The notes beneath the pieces were generated by a model. It was not told the DNA's origin. It saw only the letters and a program-made list of their open reading frames with translations, and did no database searches. This document shows, piece by piece, positions 1 through 14,000 of a DNA stretch of 64,000 nt. Source of the DNA: Rhabdophis nuchalis (Eukaryota; Chordata; Lepidosauria; Squamata; Natricidae); contig CM077643.1 in assembly GCA_039707465.1 (NCBI GenBank), positions 333,766,419-333,830,418 on the forward strand, given 5' to 3'. Each line of letters begins with the position of its first letter. The first letter of the stretch is position 1. Position numbers and translations under genes: made by a program.

Positions 1-799
1 TAAACCCTGAAACTCAACATGCCAAGCACATATTTGCCATGAAAATCTACAACAGTATATTATTGAATTCAATTGAATTGAGCTGAACAAAACTTTATTT
101 GGCCAAATTTGATTTGACACACGAGGAATTTGTCTCCAGTACAGAAGTGCTCAATGTACATGTGCATTGATCATCAGGTTGCTTTTCCTAGTTATCATAT
201 ACTATGTATTCTTGAAATTATAGACTCCAGCTAACTTGGACGTACATCATTGCAGACAGAAATTTAGCATTTCCATATAGGAACTCAAGAGTTTTAATTA
301 GTATGGGCCATCAGCTACATATTACACATAGAAATATTATGCAGGAGCTCTTTCACAGACTAATAGGTCAGTTATTCTCAGTCCATGATTTGAAAACTCA
401 AAAATATCTATATAACAATCTACACTGGATCAGCAGTGTACCATTTTTCAACCTTGGCAGGTTTAAGATGTGTGGGCTTTAGCTCTCAGAATTGGCTGGG
501 CTTAAAACATATATCTATCTCCCTAGTCCTTGTTTTGCTTAATAAATAATCTAAAATAATAAATTTGGGAGATAGCTTAATTATTTCAAAGACTGACCTC
601 TATTGAGGTTTTATTTTTAATTCAGTAGCAGCTATGAAAGATTATTATAAGCAAAATACACTGTATTTCTATGGAGCAAAAACCAGTTTATAAAGAATCT
701 TTTTATCTTTCTATTCTAAGCCTTACATTTTCAGTGGTTTCTCTAACCTGAAACATCCATACATGCATGTATCTGTGTCAAAGGCAAATATACGAAGGT
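1..799. other. Flank downstream of STRN
   Basis: No gene is seen. About 434-509 resembles the arm of a hAT-type MITE (starts CAGTGT, contains CTCTCAGAATTGGCTGGGCT). About 60-200 looks like a decayed dispersed-repeat fragment. The rest is unremarkable AT-rich DNA. Confidence 0.3.
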
Positions 800-3700
800 G
801 TTGAAAAATAGTATTTATTAGCACCCAATTTACATAAATATATATTACAAAGGACATTTATTTGTTGCTGCAATGTTTAGTAAAGCTGTTCTGTATAGTG
901 TTACTACAGAAAGGTCCATTAGATTTTATTCAACAGAGAATGCAAGTACTGTACAAAACATTCACACTTTATTAGCAACTACCCAGAGTTACTACCTTCA
1001 TTACCACATCACTTTTACCTCATATTTAATTGCAAAAACAGAAGATTACAAGAAAATTTTCTTGGTAGACAGATTTACTCAAGATGCTTCACAAAGTTTG
1101 TGCCATTTGCTTTTTAAAAGTTTATTTTTTAAATTGCTATACTAATTCTCAATTGACGTTTCACTTTTTGCATCTTTAGCTAATGTTAACTAAATGACAA
1201 ACTATATTGAAAACTTTAAAGTGCATATTTATAACAGTTATGAATAACTCCTGGACTAAAACTGACAGATATTGAGTAATATTTAATGATGAATTCGTTG
1301 TTATAAATGTCCCTAAAATCTAGCATCATCACCGTTTTTCTTTGTTGATGCAAAATGTCCTAATATGATGAAACTGAAACCTAAATGATTTTAATCAAAA
1401 TTTAGGCAAATTGGTAATACAAAGCTTTATTAAAACTATTTCCAGTATAATAAAAATATTGCAAATTCTATGTATGTTTCCCTGGAAGTAAGTCCTATTG
1501 ATCATAGAGAATGTACTTCTAAGTAAACATATAAGAAAATAGAGGAAATTATAAAAGCCATTTTTATATTTAAACAAACCCCTCACAATATTATGTCAAA
1601 TCAAAGAGTAGTTTGAGAGGTTCATGATCAGTATTACCCATACTTAATGACTTCTATTGATCCAAGCCAATATTAAGGTTTGTATCCATGATAAATACAG
1701 TGATCACATGAACTATGTAGATCCGTGTACACATTTATTGAAGCAGTCTATGGCAGTCACTGTTACCATGCGAAATGTAGGAAGATTTCTACTCTTTTTC
1801 AGGAATTTCATTTATATTTTGGGGAGGGATTTCAGTTTAGCTGTAGTATAAATCATAAGAAACAAACCAGAGTTTTCTAATGAAGACTATTAACAGTTAT
1901 CTCGAAGTAAGAGATTTAAATTCAAATACTCAATGAATTCAAATTAATCGTAACCTTAAAAAGATTTCTCTAGATTCTCTGAAATAAAATATGGCAAAAA
2001 GAACATAAGCTATTGCCCTTCTGTTAATGCTTAACGAAAAGTCATGACCTAAAATATAACTTTATATTTTAGTATATTTGTTTTGTACATGCACAATCCA
2101 AATCTGTCTATTGTCCAGGAGGGCAATTAGTGAAATGCCAAGTAATATACTAGAAGAAATAAAATATATTCATCCAACTACAACCAAGCTGCATTTTGTA
2201 CTTTTCAAGCACTTTAAATGATTGGTTTAATAAGACGACCAACAGGATAAATATATACTGGTACCTGTAAATCACATATATTACTATGAAACACGGTTAC
2301 CACTGTGTGTTTTCAGTTTGTTGATTTACAGTACAGGGTTTCAGTTAGCATGCAGTTAAGGTATCTTCTTTTTTTTTTTTTTGCTTCAAACAACAAATGG
2401 AGGCTTAAATTTTCTCCCTCTGGTTTGAAAAGGAAAGATAACAAGGAGAAAAGAATGTGCTCTTGAAATAAATTATGGAGGGTCTAAGGGCAGCACTAGT
2501 TCACACATTTCTTTCTGTTCTTCACAAATCAATAGCTACAGTTGCAGATGTTAAGCATATGCTCAGCATTTTCTCCCTGGTTAGCTGCATGGGCAAAACA
2601 TTTAAATAATTAGACATAATTTCAACTACAGTATGTTAAGTGAAGGCAGTTGATGTGATGAACTTAATTCGAATAGCATAAAGAAAAGACACATGTTGAA
2701 TATTAATCAAACTAATCTAAAAATGAGTATGAATTCATAACAGAAGTGCAATCCAAGATTGCAAGATAAATGAAACAGCTTATCAATTTAAAAGGGTATT
2801 TTTCAACTGCAACAGAATATATCTGTTATATATTTAGTACAATGCAGATTGTAATATGCAATCTGAAAGACAAACACAAAATCTACAACAGAGACCACAA
2901 CCTCATAATAAGGCTACATTTTGTTTGCTCAATGGCACCTCAAAACTCTGGCTATTCACCTGTTTTAAAACACACTTCTCTTGGATCAAAAATTCACTAA
3001 GCAGGATGGCACATCCTTTTATCAATATTTGAACAGGAACATTTGTTACATTCATAATTTAATCAAACATGCTGATCTATTAGTGATATGTACAGCAATT
3101 TAAACATCAGCAATTTTGTATTACGTTGTTTTAAGCAAAAAGCACAATACTATTTATGTTTTATCCTTTGTATTAAGTCTCAAGAACTTTCATTACTAAA
3201 ACATTGAAATTATCCATAGAATCTTCCCTTACTTATAATATATAATTACAATCTCTGTCATATATTTATATATATATATATAAAGATATATATATATATA
3301 TATACACATACACAAAATATACACAGCTTAACTTCTGTAATATCCTTTAAAAAAATAAGGATATCACGCTAGTAAAGGGAAATTACACAACAGTCACACA
3401 TAGATTAATGTGTTTTGTGCAGTTGGATTTTCTATTTTGACACAAAATCACAAAAATAATGAATGTGTAACAGCTATTCATATTTAATCAGTTTTTGTAA
3501 GAAAGGAAACAACTATAACAGGTTTGGGTTTTTTGTAACAAACCTACAAAAAATAACCATTAACGGTACCATAACATAATAGCCAAAGATGGCCAATCTT
3601 TTTAAGTTTCAAGTACTTTCAAAAACCAAATCCAGTCACATATTCCCAACACTTCAAGGCCTGCTATAGAAAACCATGACGATTGTGGGCAGCAGGCAAG

Positions 3701-4849
3701 GGGAGAGAATAATGCATATAGAAGAACACCATCTACCTTTGGACACTTGCAGCTTGCATTGGCATAAACCCTCCCAGTTTCGGCAAACATTATGGAATCA
3801 CTGGAAGGGGGCAGGAAAGCATTGTTATTTCATATGGGTTTTGTCCTTGGTAAATAGAAGTCAATCACCTCACATATCCCAAACAGTAACATATCTTCTG
3901 TGTGGTTTATTAGGCTCTGATGCAGTATAGTTTAGAAAGCAGGAGAACAGTATACATATGTTTTCCAAACCAATAAGCACCCCAGTGAGAAAATTTAAAT
4001 ATTGCATTTGTTGGGTAGTTGGAAAGATACGTAATATTCCTAAGCTCTACAATGAATAGTCATTAGCATCTGAAACTAATCAGATCCTTATTGTAAACAT
4101 AAGTCCCATCATCTTAGAAGAAGTTACATTAAAGGCTATACTGTGGTTCCAGCCACCTGTTAACATTCATTTCCAACAGTTTCAATAGAATTTACATTTA
4201 TAAGCCTTTTACATATCTTCTTTTAACATAATTTTAGAAAATGCTATCACATTCATATTTTTAAATAGCCAATACTTTGAATCCAACCTGTCTATTATAA
4301 GACTCTATAGGCTGAGATTATGTGACTCATTTAACCATTTCAGTGCTAGAAAAGGAGACAATGAATTAACTGTCTCAAGGATATGAATTGCATGAATTTC
4401 CAATAGGGGGAACATTCTAACTTAAGATTTGTTTGCTACGTCCCCCAACTTGTTGTCCTGTAGAAATGCTGGCTGGAAGCTCTTAAGAGTTGCAGCCTTA
4501 ACACTTTTGCAGCACTCCAGGTTGGGAGAAGCTTATTCATTAATACCCAAGCAAGCTGTTAGCCTCTATGTTGCATAAATTGAGACAGCATCTCATTTTG
4601 CCCAAGGCCAGCCTAGACAAAAAAGGACACTTCAAAATTAAAATGGTTCTTCCATAGATCGCTTGAAATAGGGAGTGTCCAAGCTGTCAGGACTGAGATC
4701 ATATAATCAGAAGCAATTTCTAACATTCACGGAATTAAAGGTTACAAGAAGATTCTTGCTCTTATCTTTTGTACAGCTTATTTTATAGATATTGACATAT
4801 ATATTTATAGATATGTACAAGGCAGCTACTAGAACAGGGAAGTGTTGCA
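800..4849 (-). other. STRN: Probable STRN 3' UTR
   Basis: Non-coding, AT-rich sequence directly downstream of the STRN stop. It has many ATTTA motifs and no coding signal on either strand. Minus-strand AATAAA hexamers occur at 819-814 and 862-857, among others, so the cleavage site cannot be fixed from sequence alone. Striatin mRNAs have multi-kilobase 3' UTRs (family knowledge); the 800 boundary is a guess. A (TA)n tract sits at about 3259-3304. Confidence 0.4.
3259..3304. repeat. (TA)n tract
   Basis: Interrupted TA dinucleotide array in the probable STRN 3' UTR. Confidence 0.9.
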
Positions 4850-5019
4850 TCATACAAAGACTTTGGCAAGTGCGTCTGCTCCTGCACTGGCAATGTAACA
4901 TTTAGTGGGATGGAATGCCACGTCATGAATGGATTCATCGTGCTTTTTGCGATGAGCCGTAAATTCCTGGATGCAGGTTTTGCTTTCAAGGTTCCATAAG
5001 CGTATGGAACAATCGTGGC
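4850..5019 (-). CDS. STRN: STRN last coding exon 18
   Basis: Encodes [20 protein letters not shown] ..[16 protein letters not shown] and TGA at 4852-4850, about residues 743-798. This is the last WD blade and the invariant striatin C-terminus. Confidence 0.97.
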
Positions 5020-8000
5020 CTAAAGGAGAAAAAAAACACCTTACTTTTGTGACCAGTCCTGTTGTTAGCAAGATACTTTTAAAAACACAAAATGTACTTA
5101 CTGCCAGACATCAAATACAAGCCATTTGGATCGACAGCTAAACTTGTGACTGCATCCAAGTGGGCTACCATAGAGTGGATCAGTTTCCCTTTGCAGTTGA
5201 ATATAGAAATATATTAGAACTTGCAATAAGTTAAAGATATTAAAGAAACTTAGGAATGTAGAACGACATGTATTCATACTGAACATCTATACTGTGCCAT
5301 GTATGCTAGCACAAAGCAGAATATCTTATTCTTAACGTACTCTAGTCTCTTTGCTGAATAATCACCTAATTATGCACTTTTCTTGTCAATGTCACCTTCA
5401 CTGTATAATATGCTTCTCAAAACTGATACTTGGGTCACAGTACACTGAATCTTTATTAGTACCCAAAGGAAGAGCTATGCATCACCTTTACAGTTCTCCC
5501 CTGCACTTCCTAAAGGTAGAGATGTAACTTTACAAAGCCTTAAGCTCTTAAATAGCTTTGAAGGAAGAACCTGTAAACACATTTGTAATATGTTGCTCTG
5601 TTGCTTGCCCAAACTCTTAATCAGTTTCTTTGCCAAGCTAAACAGTTAATTCTTCAACAGAAATGTATTCAGTAAAACTGAGTCCTGATTGCACTTCACG
5701 TTTCTTCATTTGGGAATATACCATAAGAGTTATAAACAAGCATTTTAAGGGATATGATTTACAAATTTACTTTCATTACGTTATGAGCAAAACAGGTTAT
5801 AAGCAAAAACAGTCTAAAAATCTTTTCTGGAAGATTGTCACGTTTATACAAAGAACAAAAATCCTCCACAGATTTTAACAACAATCTCATTTTGCACTAT
5901 GTAGAAAACACAGTAATATAATTTTTTTTCTCCAGATCTCTTTTTTAAAACTGTGAACAGATCATACCAGCAACAAGTATCAGAGATTTCTACCATAAAT
6001 ACAATCCATTACCCACTTAATTCTATAGGCTGCATTGCCCAGCCAACAAGCCTTTATTCTAACAATAGTTTTTGTTTTGTTTATTTGTGGTTATAATTGG
6101 ATACTGATTTGGAAATATCCACCACTTAATAATGTTCAAATTGTAGGTGATCCCATAATATTTTGGGTTTTATGATATGTTACACAGAGAAACAGGCTAC
6201 TTACCTGTGTTATTGTCATAGAATTTAATGTGCCTGTCCTCATGGGCTGTGATGCTTATTGGAAGAGTTGGATGGCTGATTACTTTGTTTATTTGGCAAG
6301 AAGTGTTAACTGCTGTTGACAGAAAACACACATGCAAACAAAATCAACTACAAAATTTTTTCAAGACATATAAAATTCTGAAACACTAATGGCCTCATCT
6401 AGTAGGCCATTCTGATGAAAGAACATTGTCAGGACCCAAACAATTATATTCTCATTATTTAAACCAGCTTTATGTTATTAGGCTTGCTAAACATAGTGTG
6501 CTATATAAAGCACACAAAAGAAGAACAAATGAAATACCATATGATTAAATGGACTAGGAACTTTGGACACAATATAATGGTGGAACAATAGGAACATATG
6601 TGGTGAAAGATATTTAGATTTACACTATGTTATAACCTAAAAGACAAAATTTGATAAAATTATGTAGCATTGATATATGACTATAGGAAAATTGTCAAGA
6701 ATATATAAAGATACTTCAAATCTATATTGAAAATGTGGACAAAGTGAAGGGTCATTTTATCATTCCTGGTGGACTTGTAAAAAAGCTAGAAATTTCTGAG
6801 TTCAAAAGCATATAATAATACAAACAATTTGAAATATCAACATTTATCTGAAACCAGAATTTTCCTTGCTGAAATTAATGGGCAGTCAAGTAACAAAGGG
6901 CTATGGAAGATTTTTTTTAAATATATGGTTACTGCTGTGAGACTATTATTTGCACAAAAATGGAAAGTTTCTAAAATATTCACAACAAAAGAATGGTTAA
7001 TGAAAATGATAGAACTAGCAGAGATAGCAAAATTAACTTATTTGATTAGAGAATGATCAACAAGTACATTTGTCAATAGCTGGAAACCCTTTTTTGGAGT
7101 TTTTGCTGAAAAATTAGAAAAAATTTGTAATGTGCTTTATGGATTTGAAGATTAGAAAGCATTGCTTGTAGAAAGAAAGAATTAATGGCGTAATAGATAG
7201 AAAGGATAAACTATAAATACATAGATAACTGCTGTCAAAAAAAGATCAGAAGCTGCTTTATTAATTTTCTTTCCGTTTCTTTCTATTTTTTGGTGACAAT
7301 TTTTGTTAAGGACTCTTTAAGTAGTTCCATTTAAACAGTTTTTTGGAGGCTTAATCAATTTCACAGGCCTTCCTTCTGTGCCTCCAAATCAAAAGAAATT
7401 ATCTTCTTCATTCATTGGTTTTTAACACTTCACTACCACTTTCTCCATTATGCTTAGATAATTAGACAGACATATAGATATACTGCATCAACCTTTTTGG
7501 AAGATTTTCAACAAATTAAAATATCCTAAAATAATACTGATCCTACAAATATCCTATCCCCACCAACTCTTGTTGCAGTATTTAATACATACTAGTATCT
7601 ATATTGGACTCCAAGGTAAGAATGTGTTGATTTGTTTCCATGTTAAAAATGCTTGTATATCCAGTGTTAAATGATGCTACCATAAGGTTTGGGTCACTGC
7701 TCACTAGATCCACAGATGATGGAATTCCCATTTCTACAAAAAGAATGTCCAGAGTACAAAACAAGTTTAAACAGTTACTTTGAAGTTATAACCTGAAATA
7801 GCTATATTTATGTTAGCATGAGTATTCAAGTAACAATAATGTAAGCATTACTTGAGAAGATGACATACACAAGAGACATGTTTTTTTAACTATATAATAA
7901 ACAATTTTTGAAGTGTTGGAATAGGAGACAACCATCTCAACAGTGAAATCACCAAAATTTTAAATAAATGTTTATATATCTACCTACTGTATCTTTAATT

Positions 8001-11000
8001 TAATTTAATTATCAGAGTAACATCAGAACAAAAAAGCATAAAAAACACTCAATGAAACATTAGGAGGAATTAGCATACAAATGAATCTAGCTATGCCACT
8101 CTTTCTACAAGAAGAATCCCACCAACAGCTAAAATGATAATGCAGCTATAGGAAGAGAACACATGTTGCTCAAAATTGGATAAAAATATATTATTAGAAA
8201 ATTTGGAATAACCAGAGCGATATTTCTTTAAAATGAATAAACACTACTATTTGATATGAATATTCCAATGATGAAGCCATCTGTGAGATTCTCAAATTAT
8301 AATATTTATTCCACAGAATGACAGAAATATCTTAAGGCAAGCATTTGAATAAAGCTCATTAAAGTATCAATAATTTCTTTTTCCGGCAATGACTACATTA
8401 CTTTGTCATACAACACACAGTTTCTCCAGCTTGGAGTCTTATACCATATTTGATAGGAATATATTATCCTCAAATACAAGGCTTCCTCTTGTTTTCCTGT
8501 GATCAAACCCGTGCAGAAAGTTTCCTTTTCTTTCTTCACAATGTCCACCCACCTTAAACCATGCATCCAAATCCTATGGCAGAGACATGGAGTAGTAACT
8601 GAGTTAATGGCAGAAGGTAAATTCTATCCATTGGTGGTACTCATTCCTATGACTGGCAGAATATATAATTGAATATAATCTACAAATTACTATTACATTT
8701 CAATTTCCAGCTGTAGGTAGAGAATTTAAACCATCTCTAAGATTTTTTTTTTTAAAAATGACTGTTCTCTAATAGTAATTCTTTCCAAAAAATAACTGAT
8801 CTTATACAAACTCACATTGAAAACAAGCCAATAGTTTTTATTGTGATCATTATCAAGTATAAAGAAGAAATGAAATACAATAAAACTATACTATATACTA
8901 TAATACTATATAAATATGTACGTACATATGAAAATATGTACGTATGTATGAAAAGCAAATAGAATGCATTCTAAGACACAGAAGATTGTACAGTACCTTG
9001 ATTATCATTAATTATATTTAAAGCAGGAGATATCTCCAAAGCCTTCCATAAACGTATGGTGCCATCTGCTGAACAGGAGAGCAAGCGCTGGTGTGTTCCA
9101 CTATAAACCAAACCCCAGACTGCATCTGAGTGGCCTACAAATGCACCTCTTAAGATGGAAGGATCTGAGAACAAAACCATATATTTCAAGGTGATAGTTC
9201 TTAGAGTTTAGAGGCTTCTTTACACTAAAATATCCCTGCCTTTTTAAAAGAACTACCTTATTTTTTATAACACCAATTGGTCCTTCTAATCAAGAGATTA
9301 TGAGTTTAATCTAAATCTTCAAATTTGTATAGGATTACTTTACAACTAATTGAGGGTTGCTCCTGGGATGTCTTCTATCATACAACCCATTTCCTAGATT
9401 TTCATATCATCGGGTTCTTATAAATGCATGATTAATTAATTAATATATTAATATTAAACTACTTATATACTGCACACACACACATATAATGTGACACTAT
9501 ATATAAAATAGTATTTTTTCTTGATTTCATGTTGAAATCTAGTGCATGGAATATGTTTCAAAATATGCGAAAATAAAAGGTAACAAAAGAAGAATCACTC
9601 ACCATATGAATCATAAGGATCAATATTCGGATTTGTAGTATTCCAACTCTGGATGAGGCCATCAGTGCCTCCACTGTAACATTGCTCACCATTGTTGCTC
9701 ATCACTACACAAAGCACTGGACTGCTGTAAGAGAATGACATCACTGATTAGAGATTTTTTTCCCTAATGACAGATAGTCATCCAACACTAAGAACTTTAA
9801 TTTACAGTAGAAATAATAGATGTCCAGATATTTGTCTTGGAAATGAAGAGCTATTGGAAATGTGCAGCAGTCCACATTAAACACAAATACATCTCCTAAA
9901 TATGCTCCCCAAATCTATTTCTGTATCACTTGTGGGAGAAAGCTTTAGGACCTAAGAATTATCTCTGTATTCTGCATAGTCCACAGAGATAACAGCAATA
10001 GCAGCAAGAGAAACCAATGCAATCATTCAGCCAACTGTACCACCAGTACACTGTAAGAATTTCTTAGTTACCACAATCATACAAGATATGTTTAGAAACA
10101 TTCAATGTGTGGTGAGTTCAGCTTCAACCACAAAATGAAGCAAACGCTCACGATTATTTCATGGTTTACATCAGGGGTCTCCAACCTTTGCAACTTTAAG
10201 TCTGAAGGACTTCAGCTCCCAGAATTGGCTGGATTCAGACTTAAAGTTGCAAAGGTAAACCCCTGGTTTACATAATCCCTCAGTTCCCTTTTAAGAGAAG
10301 CTGCAGTGTTACGTCTGCAGCAACCAAATCACACTCTATCTTTTTGTCCATATTTACTTACTTATGTGCCCTGAAAGTATAGATAGGTTCAACATCAAGT
10401 GAGGTGCTCCTAAACAAAAATGAAAAGTAAGTTATCATTTAAGTTATTGCAAGAACAACCTTGCAGAATCAGGTCAATAGCCCTCTGAGCCTGGCATTTT
10501 GTTTCTCATAATAACCAACCTGATGGAACTGGAGTGTTTGCAAGCAAGAGACAGAGAGATGTTCCTCCCCCACAATTATTTTTGTGCTATTGGCATTCAA
10601 AGTTATAATGAGCTTTCAAGAACAGTAACCCTTAAGATACTGTTTTCATGAGTTCATCCAATTCCTTTTTAAAGCCACTCAAGTTAAAAGCTGTCATCAT
10701 TTTATGAAATAATAATTCCTCAAGTTAAAAATGTGCTGCCTGGAATGGTTTTACATTTACATTTTCATTGGATGGCCCTTACTTTCACCAAGAGATAAAA
10801 CTATCTATGTGTCCACTTTTTCACAACATGCATGATTTATACATCTTGATCATGCCTCCAATTGGTTGCCCTTTCTCCAGGCTATAGCACCAAATATTTG
10901 AGCCTTTTCTCATAGAAAAGGTATTTGAGCATCTTCATTTTAGTTTTCCTCTTCTGAACTTTTTTTTTTAGTTCTATTATATCCTTTTATAAATGCAAGA

Positions 11001-14000
11001 ACCAGGACTGTGTACAGTACTTCAAATGCAGACATACCATAAAGTTACGATGATGGCATTTCTATTTTTAGTTCTTCTCCTAGTGATTTGCATAGCATGG
11101 AATCTGCATTCTTCACTTTTGCTGCAAAAGTGAATTTTTGTCTTCACTAGGCCCAGATTTTATATTTCTGGTTAGTCATTGTCAGACGCCATCAGTATAT
11201 AAATGAACCTAGTATTTTTTTTCCCAAATAAGCTTGATTGTACACTTATATGTATATGATACAGCCATTGCAAAGATGGCTGCAAGAGAAATTGTAAAAT
11301 AGTACTATTCTACCATTGGTGGGTACACCCTGGTACGGGCATGCCAGAGCCAGCCCAGAGCACCAAATACTGTTCTGGTACAGTGCTCCGGAGGGCCCGC
11401 CTGCCCGCCCACCTGAGCTCCTTACCGGTGTTTTATGATTTTTGTGCTTCTGCGTACACGCATGGCGCATAAAGCACCTGTGCAATGCTCCACTGAGCAG
11501 CTGGAGCGCTATGGAGGTTAGCGGAAGCCTTGCTGACAGGTAGGATGCATGTATGCATTGTGTGCAGGTGAGTGTGCGTTGCGTGTGTTCATTTGGGTGA
11601 CGCCGGGGCCATTCCAACCGTACCAGTTGGAATGGAATCCGGAACCCACCACTGTATTCTACTCTCTTTCTCCAATAGTAAACTTTCTCTATTTCCCAGT
11701 TATTTTTGTAAATGCGAGGAGCCGTCTATCTGCACACAAACAACATTGCAAATGTCTACGGGGATTTTCAGTTATCCAGGTTATCGGTGTCCCAAAGCTG
11801 AAGAAGCTTCTTGGATGAGAAAGGAAACATCTTCAAAGAAAAACAAGAAAGTCCAGTTGCCTGTTGAAAAAGCACCTTTGGGACAAACAGCATTGTACCT
11901 AACATTATCTAAATTACTCTCACGGAAGATAAATCGGATATAAAACATCATTTTTGCTATTATATTTCTTCAACATACACCCTACAGGACTGTATGTATT
12001 TCAACCATCAACTTACTTTTTTGCTGGAGACGTTTTTTGCAAATTCCACATTTTTAATGTATGGTCTTCTGAAGCAGTAATTAACACTGGTTCAATTGGA
12101 TGGAAAGCCAGGCTCCTTATTCCATCAAAATGGCTCCTTAAAGTAAACTTGGGATTCCAAGTCTTCCTTAGAGCATCTTTATTGTTTGCTATCTATTGTA
12201 ACAAGAACAGAAACTAGGCAAGCCAATGAGAATATACTAATGCAAATTATTTTAATCACTTGACAGAGGATGTACTTCACTATTATGTTATCCAATCTCA
12301 GTAAAGACTAGCAAAATGTTAGAAGTTAAAATGTTACTGTTTTTTCAAATTAGCTAGGAATCTCTGTATTAAAGTAACACATTAAACACATTTCAATAGC
12401 CAATCAGAAATGTATACTGTAATCTACAAAACAGCACTGGATATAACCTGCAAAGAAATGTTTCCTCTCTTTCTTTCTCTCTCTCTCTCTCTAATTCTCA
12501 TCTTTTCATTGATTCTTCCTTCACAGCCATTTCTTGGTTTTAAATTCATGTACTGAATTCTCACACTACGGCAGACCTTAAAATAAATGTTTTGGAAAAT
12601 CAGAATTTATTACCGCTATTGAGTAATACATCAAATGTTTGCAAGTGATTTCAGCAGGCCTCAACAAACACAATGGGTTTTTAACACCTGAGTACTGTTA
12701 ACCGTTTGTAATCTGTCCCATATGCAACCTATATCTGCATAAGCAATCTATTTTCCCCTTTTCTGTCTCACCCTCATTTAAAATCTATGTTGGTCTAGTC
12801 CAGTGGTGGGGAAACTCATTAGTCAATAGAGCCAAATATCAACAGTACCATGATTGAAATTTCTTTTGAGAGCCAAAAGGTATGGCCTGTTTTGTGGGAG
12901 TGGCTCAGCGGTCATGTGACCGGGTGGGCATGGCCAAATTGGAAAATGTGGTGAAACTCACTTAACGACTATCTTGCTTAGCAACCAAAATTTTGGGTTC
13001 AATTGTTTTAATCACTTGACAGAGGATGTACTTCACTATTCAATTGTGGTCATAAGTTCTTTCTTTATCTCTCGCTCCCACTTTCTTTTTCTTTCTATTT
13101 TTCTTTCTTTCTTTTTCTCTTTTTCTTTTTCTTTTTGTCTCTCTCTTTCTCTCTCTGTATCTGTCTCTCTCCTCCCTTCACCCATCTCTGTCACTCTGTG
13201 TGTGTGTGTGTGTGTGTGTCTGATTCCCTCTCTCCCTCCCTCCCCCTCTGTCTCTCTCTATCTCTGTCTCTCTGTGTCTGTCTCTCTATGTGTCTGTCAG
13301 TCTCTCCCTCCCTCCCCCTCCCCAGGAAGCAGTGGAGGGGCCGGCATGTTGGCTGGGGAGGCTACGGCTGCCTCCTCCCGCAGCGAGTGGGCGGGTGGGG
13401 GGAGCACACGAGCCTGTGGCTACCTTAAGCGCCGCCGAGGCTGTCTGGGCACTGCACGCCCACCTCCCTCCCAGCCCTGTGTGGAGGGCAGCCCTGGAAA
13501 GTGCACCGCGGTGGCCGTCGGAGGGAGCCAGTGGAGACACGCCTGGTCGTTCTGCCCAACGTCCCTCCCAGGCGACATGGAACGGCGGGAGCTGAGCGTG
13601 TCAGGGCTCGGGGGCAGCAGCAGCCGCCTATGCAACAGATGGAGTCTGCCCGTGGCTGGGTGGCGGAAGAGCCGCACTCGAGGGGCCAATGAGCCGCTTG
13701 TGGCTCGTGAGCCGCTGTTTGCCAACCACTGGTCTAGTCATTTATTCATCTGATGAATTGAGTTGCAGCTCAAGAAATATATCTTTTAATAACATTTGGA
13801 AAGGGTGCAGCCATTCTTCTTTTCTAATTAAAAAGCTTCTGGGTGTCATTAAATAATTTTACCACTATTCAAAACCAAAATAACTTGTAACATTAAAAGA
13901 TTAACACTTACATCATATGTCAGTGAATCTGCTTCATTGGCTACTGTAAGGCCTGCCAATTCCCCAAGGCCAAGTTCACTCTCAAGGGCCTCATCTGCTC

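Noticed and set aside
3602..3930. Overlapping ORFs on both strands in the STRN 3' UTR
   Set aside because: No splice signals, odd composition and no recognisable domain.
4707..4901. Alternative-frame ORF over the STRN last exon
   Set aside because: Out of frame with the conserved WD40 reading.
11246..11943. ORFs of 89-123 codons on both strands
   Set aside because: They cross the hAT element at 11314-11654 and its flank; not conserved protein.
12974..13753. 259-codon ORF and overlapping frames
   Set aside because: Low-complexity C/T tract plus CpG-rich core of a hAT element; not a gene.
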